From NCBI GenBank assembly GCA_002343485.1, contig DDST01000005.1, positions 1-5,457 of the forward strand: a DNA stretch of 5,457 nt. The letters run 5' to 3'. This stretch comes from Proteobacteria bacterium UBA2383 (GTDB taxonomy: Bacteria > Pseudomonadota > Gammaproteobacteria > Competibacterales > Competibacteraceae). Every line of letters begins with the position of its first letter. The stretch's first letter is position 1. The notes below the pieces were generated by a model. It had not been told where the DNA came from, searched no databases, and worked only from the letters and a program-made list of their open reading frames with translations. A program made the position numbers and the translations under genes. This document shows, piece by piece, positions 1-5,457 of this stretch.

Positions 1-105
1 TGTGTTCTGACAAAGTAGAATTATATATATCTTAAATTGAACGCTACTCTCTGGAGGGCAAGATGCTGCGAATCCCTATCTTGTCATGAGCCAGTCACAT
101 CAGAT
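1..105. other. AT-rich non-coding stretch downstream of prfC
   Basis: No convincing gene lies here. The first 40 bases are clearly richer in A and T than the rest of the window and include an alternating TA run at about 22-30. A perfect 6-bp inverted repeat (CAAGAT at 59-64, ATCTTG at 78-83, 13-nt loop) lies just beyond the prfC stop. On the minus strand it is not followed by a T run, so it is not a standard intrinsic terminator. I see no promoter that can be assigned with confidence. Confidence 0.5.
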
Positions 106-1698
106 TTAGCGCAACCCATGTTCGCGAGTGGCGGCGAACCGCACCTCGGGCCAGCGTTCCTGAGTGAGCTGCAGATTGACCCGGCTAGAAGCGATGTACA
201 CCAGTTCGCCATGGTGGTCGAGTGCCAGGTTATCGCGCAGCTTGTTTTGAAAATCCTCGAAACGCTTGTCATCGGGACAGCTCACCCAACGGGCGGTGGC
301 AACATTGACATTTTCGAAGCCGCATTCGACCCCGTACTCGCTGCGTAGCCGGAAAGCAGCGACGTCGAATTGCAATACGCCTACTGCGCCCAGAATAAGA
401 TCGTTGCTGTTGAGCGGGCGAAATAACTGAGTGGCGCCCTCTTCGCAGAGTTGTGCCAGACCTTTCTGCAACGCCTTCATTTTCAACGGATCGCGTAGCC
501 GGGCGCGGCGGAATAGTTCCGGAGCAAAGTCGGGGATGCCGGTAAACTGCAAGTCCTCGCCCTGGGTAAACGTATCGCCGATACGGATGGTGCCGTGGTT
601 GTGCAAGCCGATGATATCGCCAGGGAAAGCGACTTCGGCATGCTCACGCTCGGCGGCCATGAATGTGAGTGCATCGGCGATTTTCACTTCGCGGCCGAGG
701 CGGACATGGCGAACTTTCATCGCAGGCTGATAAGCGCCGGAGCAGATGCGGAGGAAGGCAATCCGGTCACGATGTTGAGGATCCATGTTCGCCTGGATTT
801 TGAATACGAATCCGGTGAATGCTTCTTCCCCAGGTTCAACCTCGCGGCTGGCAGTGGTACATGATCGCGGTGGCGGGGCGTGTTCGATGAACCCATCTAG
901 CATTTCCTGCACTCCAAAATTGGTCAGCGCTGAGCCAAAGAATACAGGGGTGAGCCGTCCAGCACGGTATTCAGCAAAATCAAAAGCATGACTGGCGCCG
1001 CAGACCAGCTCGACCTCTTCGCGCAACGCCTGGGCGCGTTCAGCACCCAACGCCTGATCGACTTCGGGGCTGTGTAAACCTTGGAGGGTGCGGCCGGTAT
1101 TGATCCGTCCATCACGTGAAGGGTCATAGAGATGGATGAAATCCTGCTCAAGGTGATAAACACCTTTCAACTCCCGGCCCATGCCAATCGGCCAAGTAAT
1201 TGGAGCGCAGCGGATTTTCAAAATCTCCTCGACTTCATCCAATAGCTCAATAGGTTCACGGCCATCCCGGTCCAATTTGTTGATGAAGGTAAAAATCGGC
1301 GTATCGCGCAACCGGCAGACCTCCATTAATTTGATGGTGCGTTCCTCGACGCCCCGGGCGCAGTCAATCACCATCAACGCTGAGTCGACGGCGGTCAGAG
1401 TGCGATAGGTGTCTTCGGAGAAATCTTCGTGACCAGGGGTGTCGAGCAGGTTGACGATGCGGTCCCGGTAAGGGAACTGCATCACTGATGAAGTGACCGA
1501 GATACCGCGTTGCTGCTCTAATTCCATCCAATCGCTCGTCGCGTGACGCGCTGCCTTGCGGCCCTTGACCGTGCCAGCCAACTGGATGGCGCCGCCAAAG
1601 AGCAGCAACTTCTCCGTCAAGGTCGTCTTGCCGGCGTCAGGATGGGAAATAATGGCGAAGGTGCGCCGCCGTTGCAGTTCGTGAAGCAGATTGATCAT
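106..1698 (-). CDS. prfC: Peptide chain release factor 3 (RF3), translational GTPase
   Basis: RF3 is a cytosolic class II release factor that uses GTP to remove RF1 or RF2 from the ribosome after peptide release. The 530-residue product is full length for the family (E. coli RF3 is 529). All GTPase motifs are visible: G1 SHPDAGKT at residues 18-25, G2 RGISVT at 64-69, G3 DTPGH at 86-90, G4 NKLD at 140-143 and a G5-like SAL at 256-258. The post-G-domain segment GFVFKIQANMDPQHRDR (296-312) is typical of RF3 and separates it from EF-G. The stop is TAA at 106-108. The ATG start matches the usual RF3 N-terminus, where a short helix precedes RRRTFAIISHPDAGKTT. No clear Shine-Dalgarno precedes it, since the upstream mRNA is pyrimidine-rich (CGATTCTCTTAATC), so translation may be weak. 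It is transcribed divergently from the CoA-transferase gene and shows no frameshift or missing motif. Confidence 0.97.
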   Translation of the reverse strand: MINLLHELQRRRTFAIISHPDAGKTTLTEKLLLFGGAIQLAGTVKGRKAARHATSDWMELEQQRGISVTSSVMQFPYRDRIVNLLDTPGHEDFSEDTYRTLTAVDSALMVIDCARGVEERTIKLMEVCRLRDTPIFTFINKLDRDGREPIELLDEVEEILKIRCAPITWPIGMGRELKGVYHLEQDFIHLYDPSRDGRINTGRTLQGLHSPEVDQALGAERAQALREEVELVCGASHAFDFAEYRAGRLTPVFFGSALTNFGVQEMLDGFIEHAPPPRSCTTASREVEPGEEAFTGFVFKIQANMDPQHRDRIAFLRICSGAYQPAMKVRHVRLGREVKIADALTFMAAEREHAEVAFPGDIIGLHNHGTIRIGDTFTQGEDLQFTGIPDFAPELFRRARLRDPLKMKALQKGLAQLCEEGATQLFRPLNSNDLILGAVGVLQFDVAAFRLRSEYGVECGFENVNVATARWVSCPDDKRFEDFQNKLRDNLALDHHGELVYIASSRVNLQLTQERWPEVRFAATREHGLR

Positions 1699-1817
1699 GA
1701 TTAAGAGAATCGGATAGAAATCGAAGTTGGAAAGGGAAGTGATTTTACCTGAATTGATGGAAGCAGCCGTCTTATCATAAACAATTCAGTTTTTAATCAA
1801 TAATGAGGGACATTATC
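1699..1817. promoter_or_regulatory. Divergent intergenic promoter region with 8-bp dyad
   Basis: This gap must carry the 5' signals of two divergent genes, prfC on the left and the CoA-transferase on the right. It holds a perfect inverted repeat, CTGAATTG at 1749-1756 and CAATTCAG at 1782-1789, with centres 33 bp apart (about three helical turns). Rightward, CTGAAT (1749-1754) and TATCAT (1773-1778) form a weak -35/-10 pair with an 18-bp spacer. TTTAAT (1792-1797) is another -10-like hexamer. Leftward, TTGATT (1795-1800) and TATGAT (1774-1779) are spaced 15 bp apart, which is short. None of these is strong. The dyad could bind a regulator, but that is inference. Confidence 0.35.
1805..1810 (+). 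promoter_or_regulatory. Shine-Dalgarno site that fixes the CoA-transferase start
   Basis: GAGGGA lies 7 nt before the ATG at 1818, which is ideal spacing. The other in-frame ATG at 1803 overlaps this site and is itself preceded only by AT-rich sequence with no purine-rich motif. The start at 1818 (protein beginning MQHPLLASL) is therefore preferred over 1803 (MRDIIMQHP). Confidence 0.75.
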
Positions 1818-3815
1818 ATGCAGCATCCTCTGCTTGCCTCACTGCATATTTCCGAACGTGGCAAGGTGGTCAGCGCCCGCGAGGCCGTGAGTCTGATCCG
1901 CCCTGGCGATACCCTGGCCACCAGCGGCTTTGTCGGTACGGGCTTCGCTGAGGATATCGCCTGTGCTATCGAAGAACTGTTCCTGGCGCAGGATGCCGGC
2001 GCCGATGCGCCAGCGCTGGACAGACTTCGTGATCTGACCTTGGTTTACGCCGCTGGTCAAGGTGATGGAAAAACCCGAGGGCTCAACCACTTCGGTCACG
2101 AGGGGCTGGTTAAACGCATCATCGGCGGGCACTGGGGTCTCGTGCCGAAGCTGCAAGCACTCGCGGTCGCGAATAAAATCGAAGCCTGGAATCTGCCGCA
2201 GGGTGTGATCACGCATCTATATCGCGACATCGCTGCCGGCAAGCCGGGTACCTTGACCCGTGTTGGATTGGGCACTTTCGTTGATCCGCGCCTGGGTGGC
2301 GGTAAGCTCAATACCTGCACACAAGACGATCTGGTCCGGCTCATGGTGATTGACGGTGAGGAGTACCTGCTCTACAAGGCGTTTCCGATCAACGTCGGCA
2401 TCATCCGTGCTACCACGGCCGACACCGATGGCAATTTGACCATGGAAAAGGAGGCACTGACTTTAGAATCGTTGGCAATTGCCACGGCGGCACACAATTC
2501 TGGCGGTATCGTCATCGCTCAAGTGGAGCGGGTTGCCGAGCGCGGTTTTTTGCGGCCCAAGGACGTACGGGTGCCGGGTATTTTGGTGGATTGCATTGTC
2601 GTTTCGCCGCTCGAACATCATTGGCAGACCTTCGCTACCTCGTACAATCCAGCTTTCTCAGGAGAAATCAAAGTCCCGCTGGCCTCGATTCCGCCGATGC
2701 CCATGAGTGAACGCAAGATTATCGCTCGCCGCTCGGCTCTGGAACTCACGATGAATGCTGTCGTTAATCTCGGCATCGGCATGCCGGAAGGGGTGGCCAG
2801 CGTCGCCGCTGAAGAAAAGATCATCGATTTGTTGACCCTGACGGCTGAGCCGGGAGTGGTCGGCGGCATTCCCGCTGGCGGGCTGGATTTCGGTGCCGCG
2901 ACCAACGTCCAAGCGATCATCGATCAACCCAATCAGTTTGATTTCTACGATGGCGGTGGCTTGGATGTTGCTGTACTCGGTTTGGCCCAGGTCGACCGGC
3001 AGGGCAATCTGAATGTCTCGAAATTCGGTCCCCGGATCGCCGGTGCTGGCGGTTTCATCAATATCAGCCAGAATGCCCGGAAAGTGGTGTTTGCTGGGAC
3101 GTTTACCGCTGGCAATCTCACGATTGCTGTGGAGGAGGGTCAACTATGCATCCGCAAGGAGGGGGAAGCTGTTAAGTTTGTTGAAGCGGTTGAACAACGC
3201 ACCTTTAGCGGTCAGGTTGCCAGCCGTAGTAACCAGCCAGTGCTGTATGTGACCGAACGGGCGGTGTTCCATCTGACTGCGGAAGGACCCGAGTTGATCG
3301 AGATCGCTCCAGGCATTGATCTGGAGCGGGATGTGCTAGCCAAGATGGCGTTCCGGCCCGCTATCAGTCCGCAACTTAAGACGATGAATGCCTGCATCTT
3401 CAACGATGGGCCAATGGGCTTGCGTGAATTGCTGGTCGTGCGGCCACTGGATCAACGCCTGTCATATGATCCGGTCAAGAATCAGTTCTTCGTGAATTTC
3501 GAAGGCTTGGCGATCCGCAGCCACGCTGATATCGAAAAAATTCAGGCCATAATCCGTGACCGGCTGGAGCCTCTGGGCAAGCGGGTATTTGCTATTGTTA
3601 ACTATGACAATTTCTCGATCACCCCGGAATTGATGCAAGAATACATGAATATGGTAAGCGCTGTAGTACAGCGTTACTACCTAAGCGTAACCCGGTACAC
3701 CACTAACACTTTCCTTCGCGCCCAGCTAGGCGATGCCCTCCGCCAGCACAATCTCACACCAGATCTTTACGCAACGGCTGCCGAAGCCGCGTCACGGCTT
3801 GATCCATCCCTCTAG
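1818..3815 (+). CDS. Acyl-CoA:acetate/3-ketoacid CoA-transferase, YdiF/propionate CoA-transferase type, with C-terminal extension
   Basis: This is a family I CoA-transferase, which moves CoA between short-chain acids (for example acetate, propionate, butyrate or acetoacetate) through a covalent glutamyl-CoA thioester. Both CoA-transferase domains are fused in one chain, as in E. coli YdiF and clostridial propionate CoA-transferase. The first domain opens with the glycine-rich loop SGFVGTGFAED (residues 36-46). The second has GIGMPEGVA (from 319) and TAEPGVVGGIPAGG, in which Glu344 aligns with the catalytic glutamate. LDFGAATN follows. At 665 residues it is about 130 longer than YdiF (531). 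The extra part (about 536-665) contains NFEGLAIR, VNYDNF and SVTRYTTNTFLRAQLGDAL, which I recognise from longer proteobacterial members of the family. The start at 1818 is chosen from its Shine-Dalgarno site. The exact acyl substrate cannot be read from sequence. An acetyl-CoA hydrolase label is possible, but the domain order fits the transferase better. Confidence 0.9.
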   Translation: MQHPLLASLHISERGKVVSAREAVSLIRPGDTLATSGFVGTGFAEDIACAIEELFLAQDAGADAPALDRLRDLTLVYAAGQGDGKTRGLNHFGHEGLVKRIIGGHWGLVPKLQALAVANKIEAWNLPQGVITHLYRDIAAGKPGTLTRVGLGTFVDPRLGGGKLNTCTQDDLVRLMVIDGEEYLLYKAFPINVGIIRATTADTDGNLTMEKEALTLESLAIATAAHNSGGIVIAQVERVAERGFLRPKDVRVPGILVDCIVVSPLEHHWQTFATSYNPAFSGEIKVPLASIPPMPMSERKIIARRSALELTMNAVVNLGIGMPEGVASVAAEEKIIDLLTLTAEPGVVGGIPAGGLDFGAATNVQAIIDQPNQFDFYDGGGLDVAVLGLAQVDRQGNLNVSKFGPRIAGAGGFINISQNARKVVFAGTFTAGNLTIAVEEGQLCIRKEGEAVKFVEAVEQRTFSGQVASRSNQPVLYVTERAVFHLTAEGPELIEIAPGIDLERDVLAKMAFRPAISPQLKTMNACIFNDGPMGLRELLVVRPLDQRLSYDPVKNQFFVNFEGLAIRSHADIEKIQAIIRDRLEPLGKRVFAIVNYDNFSITPELMQEYMNMVSAVVQRYYLSVTRYTTNTFLRAQLGDALRQHNLTPDLYATAAEAASRLDPSL

Positions 3816-3853
3816 CACGGGTCTTTGGCAGAGGCATGAATTGCAATATGCTT

Positions 3854-3870
3854 ACGGGCAGGAGGCCCGT
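3854..3870 (+). terminator. Possible terminator after the CoA-transferase gene
   Basis: A perfect 6-bp GC-rich stem, ACGGGC (3854-3859) and GCCCGT (3865-3870), closes a 5-nt loop AGGAG. It starts 39 bases after the CoA-transferase stop and is followed by TTCTC. The stem and position suit an intrinsic terminator, but the T tract is short and interrupted, so termination may be partial. Confidence 0.4.
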
Positions 3871-3951
3871 TTCTCAGTGCTGAGGATTAACAGCATCAGT
3901 GGTAGCTGAGTCAGCGAAAACTAAAGATCCAAGCCATTGCGTAATGTGGCA

Positions 3952-3975
3952 AAAGCGGGTAGCGTACCGCGCTTT
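3952..3975 (+). promoter_or_regulatory. Bulged hairpin upstream of the thioesterase gene
   Basis: AAAGCGGGTA (3952-3961) pairs with TACCGCGCTTT (3965-3975) across a GCG loop. This gives 10 base pairs with one bulged G at 3969. The structure ends 23 bases before the thioesterase ATG. It could be a DNA operator, a leader RNA structure or a second weak terminator for readthrough. The following bases (CATGG) do not form a T run, which makes a terminator less likely. Confidence 0.35.
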
Positions 3976-3998
3976 CATGGAATACGACGACTATAAAC

Positions 3999-4541
3999 AT
4001 GCGGATCGAATCCCCCCTGAGCCTATATACCGGAATCGTACCTCCCGAATGGATCGATTTTAATGGCCATATGAATGTAGCGTATTACGTTCTGGCTTTT
4101 GACCATGCGACTGATGCCTTTATGGATTGTCTGGGCATGGGTCAGGATTACCGTGAAAGCCAACAATGCTCGGCTTTCGTGGTGGAGAGCCATGTCAACT
4201 ATCAACGCGAACTCATGGCTGGTGATCCAATGCGTATCACCACACAATTGCTCGGCTTTGACAGCAAGCGCATCCACTATTTCCACCGCTTGTACCATGC
4301 CAAGCGTGGATTTCTATCGGCGACGACAGAGCTGATAGCGATCCATGTGGATCTGACTGAGCGGCATAGCGTATCAATGCCCTTATCCGTTCTGGATCAG
4401 TTAGGTGCCATCATGACCCAGCACATTCAATTACCACGACCTCCACAATCAGGACGGGTGATCGGGGTGCGCGCCAAGCCAGCAGTCGCTGGGATCGCAA
4501 AGATCACGCCTTCGCTGGTGTTGTCCCGAGGTCAACGTTGA
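3999..4541 (+). CDS. Hotdog-fold acyl-CoA thioesterase (4HBT type)
   Basis: The 180-residue product has the hotdog thioesterase signature near its N-terminus, PPEWIDFNGHMNVAYY (residues 15-30), with Asp20, Asn22, His24 and Asn26 in the DxNGHMN motif. A second conserved block, VESHVNYQRE (62-71), is followed by a long strand region containing HYFHRLYH. Such enzymes hydrolyse acyl-CoA to free acid and CoA in the cytosol. The WxDxNGHM opening and the VESH and HYFHRLYH blocks resemble the thioesterases linked or fused to L-carnitine dehydrogenase (betainyl-CoA thioesterase group). That substrate is only a suggestion, because no carnitine gene is in view. The last 40 or so residues (PRPPQSGRV onward) are proline- and basic-rich and extend beyond the fold. 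The ATG start has only a weak ribosome site, and another ATG at 3977 is out of frame. It shares the strand of the CoA-transferase gene but lies 183 bp away across hairpins. Confidence 0.82.
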   Translation: MRIESPLSLYTGIVPPEWIDFNGHMNVAYYVLAFDHATDAFMDCLGMGQDYRESQQCSAFVVESHVNYQRELMAGDPMRITTQLLGFDSKRIHYFHRLYHAKRGFLSATTELIAIHVDLTERHSVSMPLSVLDQLGAIMTQHIQLPRPPQSGRVIGVRAKPAVAGIAKITPSLVLSRGQR

Positions 4542-4585
4542 GGGTTTGATCATAAAGATCCGGGGCTAGCTGCGACGATTTTTTG

Positions 4586-4601
4586 TTATGCTGAAGCATA
4601 A
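4586..4601 (+). promoter_or_regulatory. Perfect 7-bp dyad with a -10-like box upstream of gspC
   Basis: TTATGCT (4586-4592) and AGCATAA (4595-4601) are perfect inverted repeats with two bases between. The right arm overlaps CATAAT (4597-4602), which matches the -10 consensus at five of six positions. No good -35 box lies at the standard distance. The position, 33 bp before the proposed gspC start, suits an operator over the gspC promoter. A T6 tract at 4579-4584 precedes it but has no stem upstream. Confidence 0.3.
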
Positions 4602-4634
4602 TGCAGTGATCCTCCCGGTCTGAAGTTTTATCTG

Positions 4635-5457
4635 GTGAATCTTATACAGCGTGCCTTGTGGACGATAAGACAATCTCTGCTTCCAGCGCAGCCCCGCTCT
4701 GAAGCCTGGTTGCGGATGGCCGTAATCGCCGTCAATATGTTACTGGTGATCGCTTTGGCGCACACGTTAGCCAAATTGACTCTGGCGCTACTGACCGGTG
4801 AACCGGCATCGCTGACTTACATGAAAACGCAGCCGGTAACGGGAGCTGCTACTGATGGAGCTTCTGCCTCGCAATCGGCGGATGTTAGCGCTATCGGTGC
4901 GTGGCACCTCTTCGGTAAGGCCGAAGTGGATCGCCCAGTAGCGGCATCACCAGTCGCTGTGCCGGTTACACCACTCAATTTGCGCCTGGTAGGTGTCTTT
5001 TTCGCTGAACGCAGTGATGGTCTGGCGCTAATCGCTGATGGCAACAATCTGGAACGCGGCTATCGAATTGGCGATCTATTGCCCGGCGGCGCCCGGCTGG
5101 AACAAATTGAACGCGAGCAGGTGATCGTATCCCGCAATGGCCGGGAAGAACTCATCAAGCTGCCGAGGCTGGATGATCTCAACCGTCCATTGCTTGCGCC
5201 GGCATCGCCGCCTGCATTGCTTGTTCCTGCTGAAGAATCCGGTCCGACGGCATTTAATGGGCCTCAGGTGATTGATGCCAGTGCCATTGCTGAGCGATTG
5301 CGCGGCGAAGTATTGAGCCAGCCACAGGCGCTGGAAGAGATCGCCTTTGCCAATCCTTATATGCAAAATGGCTTGTTTGCTGGTTTCCGGCTGCGGCCAG
5401 GACGCGACCGGCAGATTTTCCAGCAACTCGGCTTAAGAGGGTGTGTGAAAAGGTACA
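4635..5457 (+). CDS. gspC: Type II secretion system protein GspC, 3' end missing or interrupted
   Basis: GspC is the bitopic inner-membrane protein of the type II secretion system that links the inner-membrane platform to the outer-membrane secretin GspD. Numbering from the GTG at 4635, a cytoplasmic tail (1-28) is followed by one membrane helix (about 29-50, AVIAVNMLLVIALAHTLA). The periplasmic homology region starts at AWHLFG (89-94), includes LRLVGVFF (from 116) and YRIGDLLPGG (from 143), and ends near LIKLPR (178). A proline- and alanine-rich linker follows. The PDZ-type domain opens at about 230 with PQALEEIAFANPYMQNG and RLRPGRDRQIFQQLGLR (to 268). The expected PGD is then absent, and the reading continues GCVKRY to the window edge with no stop. 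The start is uncertain: the frame opens after a TAA at 4599, the first ATG (4716) would remove the cytoplasmic tail, and CTG 4620, GTG 4635 and TTG 4656 are the non-ATG options. GTG 4635 has only a weak GAAG upstream. Confidence 0.85.
   Translation, partial: MNLIQRALWTIRQSLLPAQPRSEAWLRMAVIAVNMLLVIALAHTLAKLTLALLTGEPASLTYMKTQPVTGAATDGASASQSADVSAIGAWHLFGKAEVDRPVAASPVAVPVTPLNLRLVGVFFAERSDGLALIADGNNLERGYRIGDLLPGGARLEQIEREQVIVSRNGREELIKLPRLDDLNRPLLAPASPPALLVPAEESGPTAFNGPQVIDASAIAERLRGEVLSQPQALEEIAFANPYMQNGLFAGFRLRPGRDRQIFQQLGLRGCVKRY
5439..5457. mobile_element. Possible end of an inserted element breaking gspC
   Basis: GGGTGTGTGAAAAGGTACA begins exactly where the GspC reading stops resembling the family. 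It has the look of a short terminal inverted repeat of a DDE-type insertion sequence, and the preceding bases include the palindrome CTTAAG (5432-5437), which could be a target site. Only 19 bases are present and the other end is not in the window, so this is a hypothesis. A divergent GspC or an assembly-edge artefact are alternatives. Confidence 0.3.

Noticed and set aside
37..348. Plus-strand open frame of 103 codons at the prfC 3' end
   Set aside because: It overlaps the conserved C-terminal part of prfC in antisense and shows no recognisable motif. It is a shadow frame.
1803..1817. Upstream ATG at 1803 as the CoA-transferase start
   Set aside because: It overlaps the Shine-Dalgarno site for the ATG at 1818 and has no ribosome site of its own.
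2658..3143. Minus-strand open frame of 161 codons inside the CoA-transferase gene
   Set aside because: It lies antisense to the catalytic domain of a clear enzyme and resembles no family I know. A second antisense frame at 1839-2216 was rejected for the same reason.
3836..3883. 15-codon open frame (MNCNMLTGRRPVSQC) between the CoA-transferase and thioesterase genes
   Set aside because: It spans the terminator-like hairpin, its only purine-rich site is too close to the ATG, and it has no regulatory codon pattern of a leader peptide.
3905..3915. 11-base palindrome GCTGAGTCAGC
   Set aside because: The arms are only 5 bp and it is not placed against a recognisable promoter, so it may be chance.
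4561..4584. GC-rich stretch followed by a T6 tract after the thioesterase, tested as an intrinsic terminator
   Set aside because: No stem of useful length forms upstream of the T run. Only the short palindrome GCTAGC is present, so a terminator cannot be supported.

Overview
The window looks like an ordinary piece of a proteobacterial chromosome, most likely gammaproteobacterial. The evidence is a canonical prfC, a proteobacterial-type long YdiF-like CoA-transferase and a type II secretion gspC, with moderate GC coding DNA separated by short AT-richer gaps. I cannot name the genus from sequence alone. No RNA genes, CRISPR arrays or complete mobile elements are visible.

Layout: positions 1-105 are a non-coding, AT-rich stretch downstream of prfC. 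Peptide chain release factor 3 (prfC) is on the minus strand, 106-1698, and appears complete. A gap of about 120 bp holds a divergent promoter region with a perfect 8-bp dyad. A complete 665-residue family I acyl-CoA:acetate/3-ketoacid CoA-transferase follows on the plus strand (1818-3815). Its start is set by a clear GAGGGA Shine-Dalgarno site, 15 nt downstream of an upstream in-frame ATG. A 183-bp gap contains a terminator-like hairpin and a second bulged hairpin. Next comes a 180-residue hotdog-fold thioesterase (3999-4541), then a 93-bp gap with a 7-bp dyad. The 5' part of gspC, the inner-membrane clamp protein of the type II secretion system, starts at a non-ATG codon near 4635 and runs off the window end.

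Functionally, prfC (translation termination) and gspC (protein export) are unrelated to the two CoA-thioester genes between them. The CoA-transferase and thioesterase both act on short acyl-CoAs and lie on the same strand, so a metabolic link is possible. The hairpin between them argues against a simple operon.

The most notable point is at the right edge. The GspC reading matches the family up to the start of the PDZ domain (LGLR), then breaks from the expected PGD continuation within the last 19 bases (GGGTGTGTGAAAAGGTACA). This would fit an insertion-sequence end or other breakpoint interrupting gspC, but too little sequence remains to prove it. I see no convincing sign of a novel multi-gene system here.
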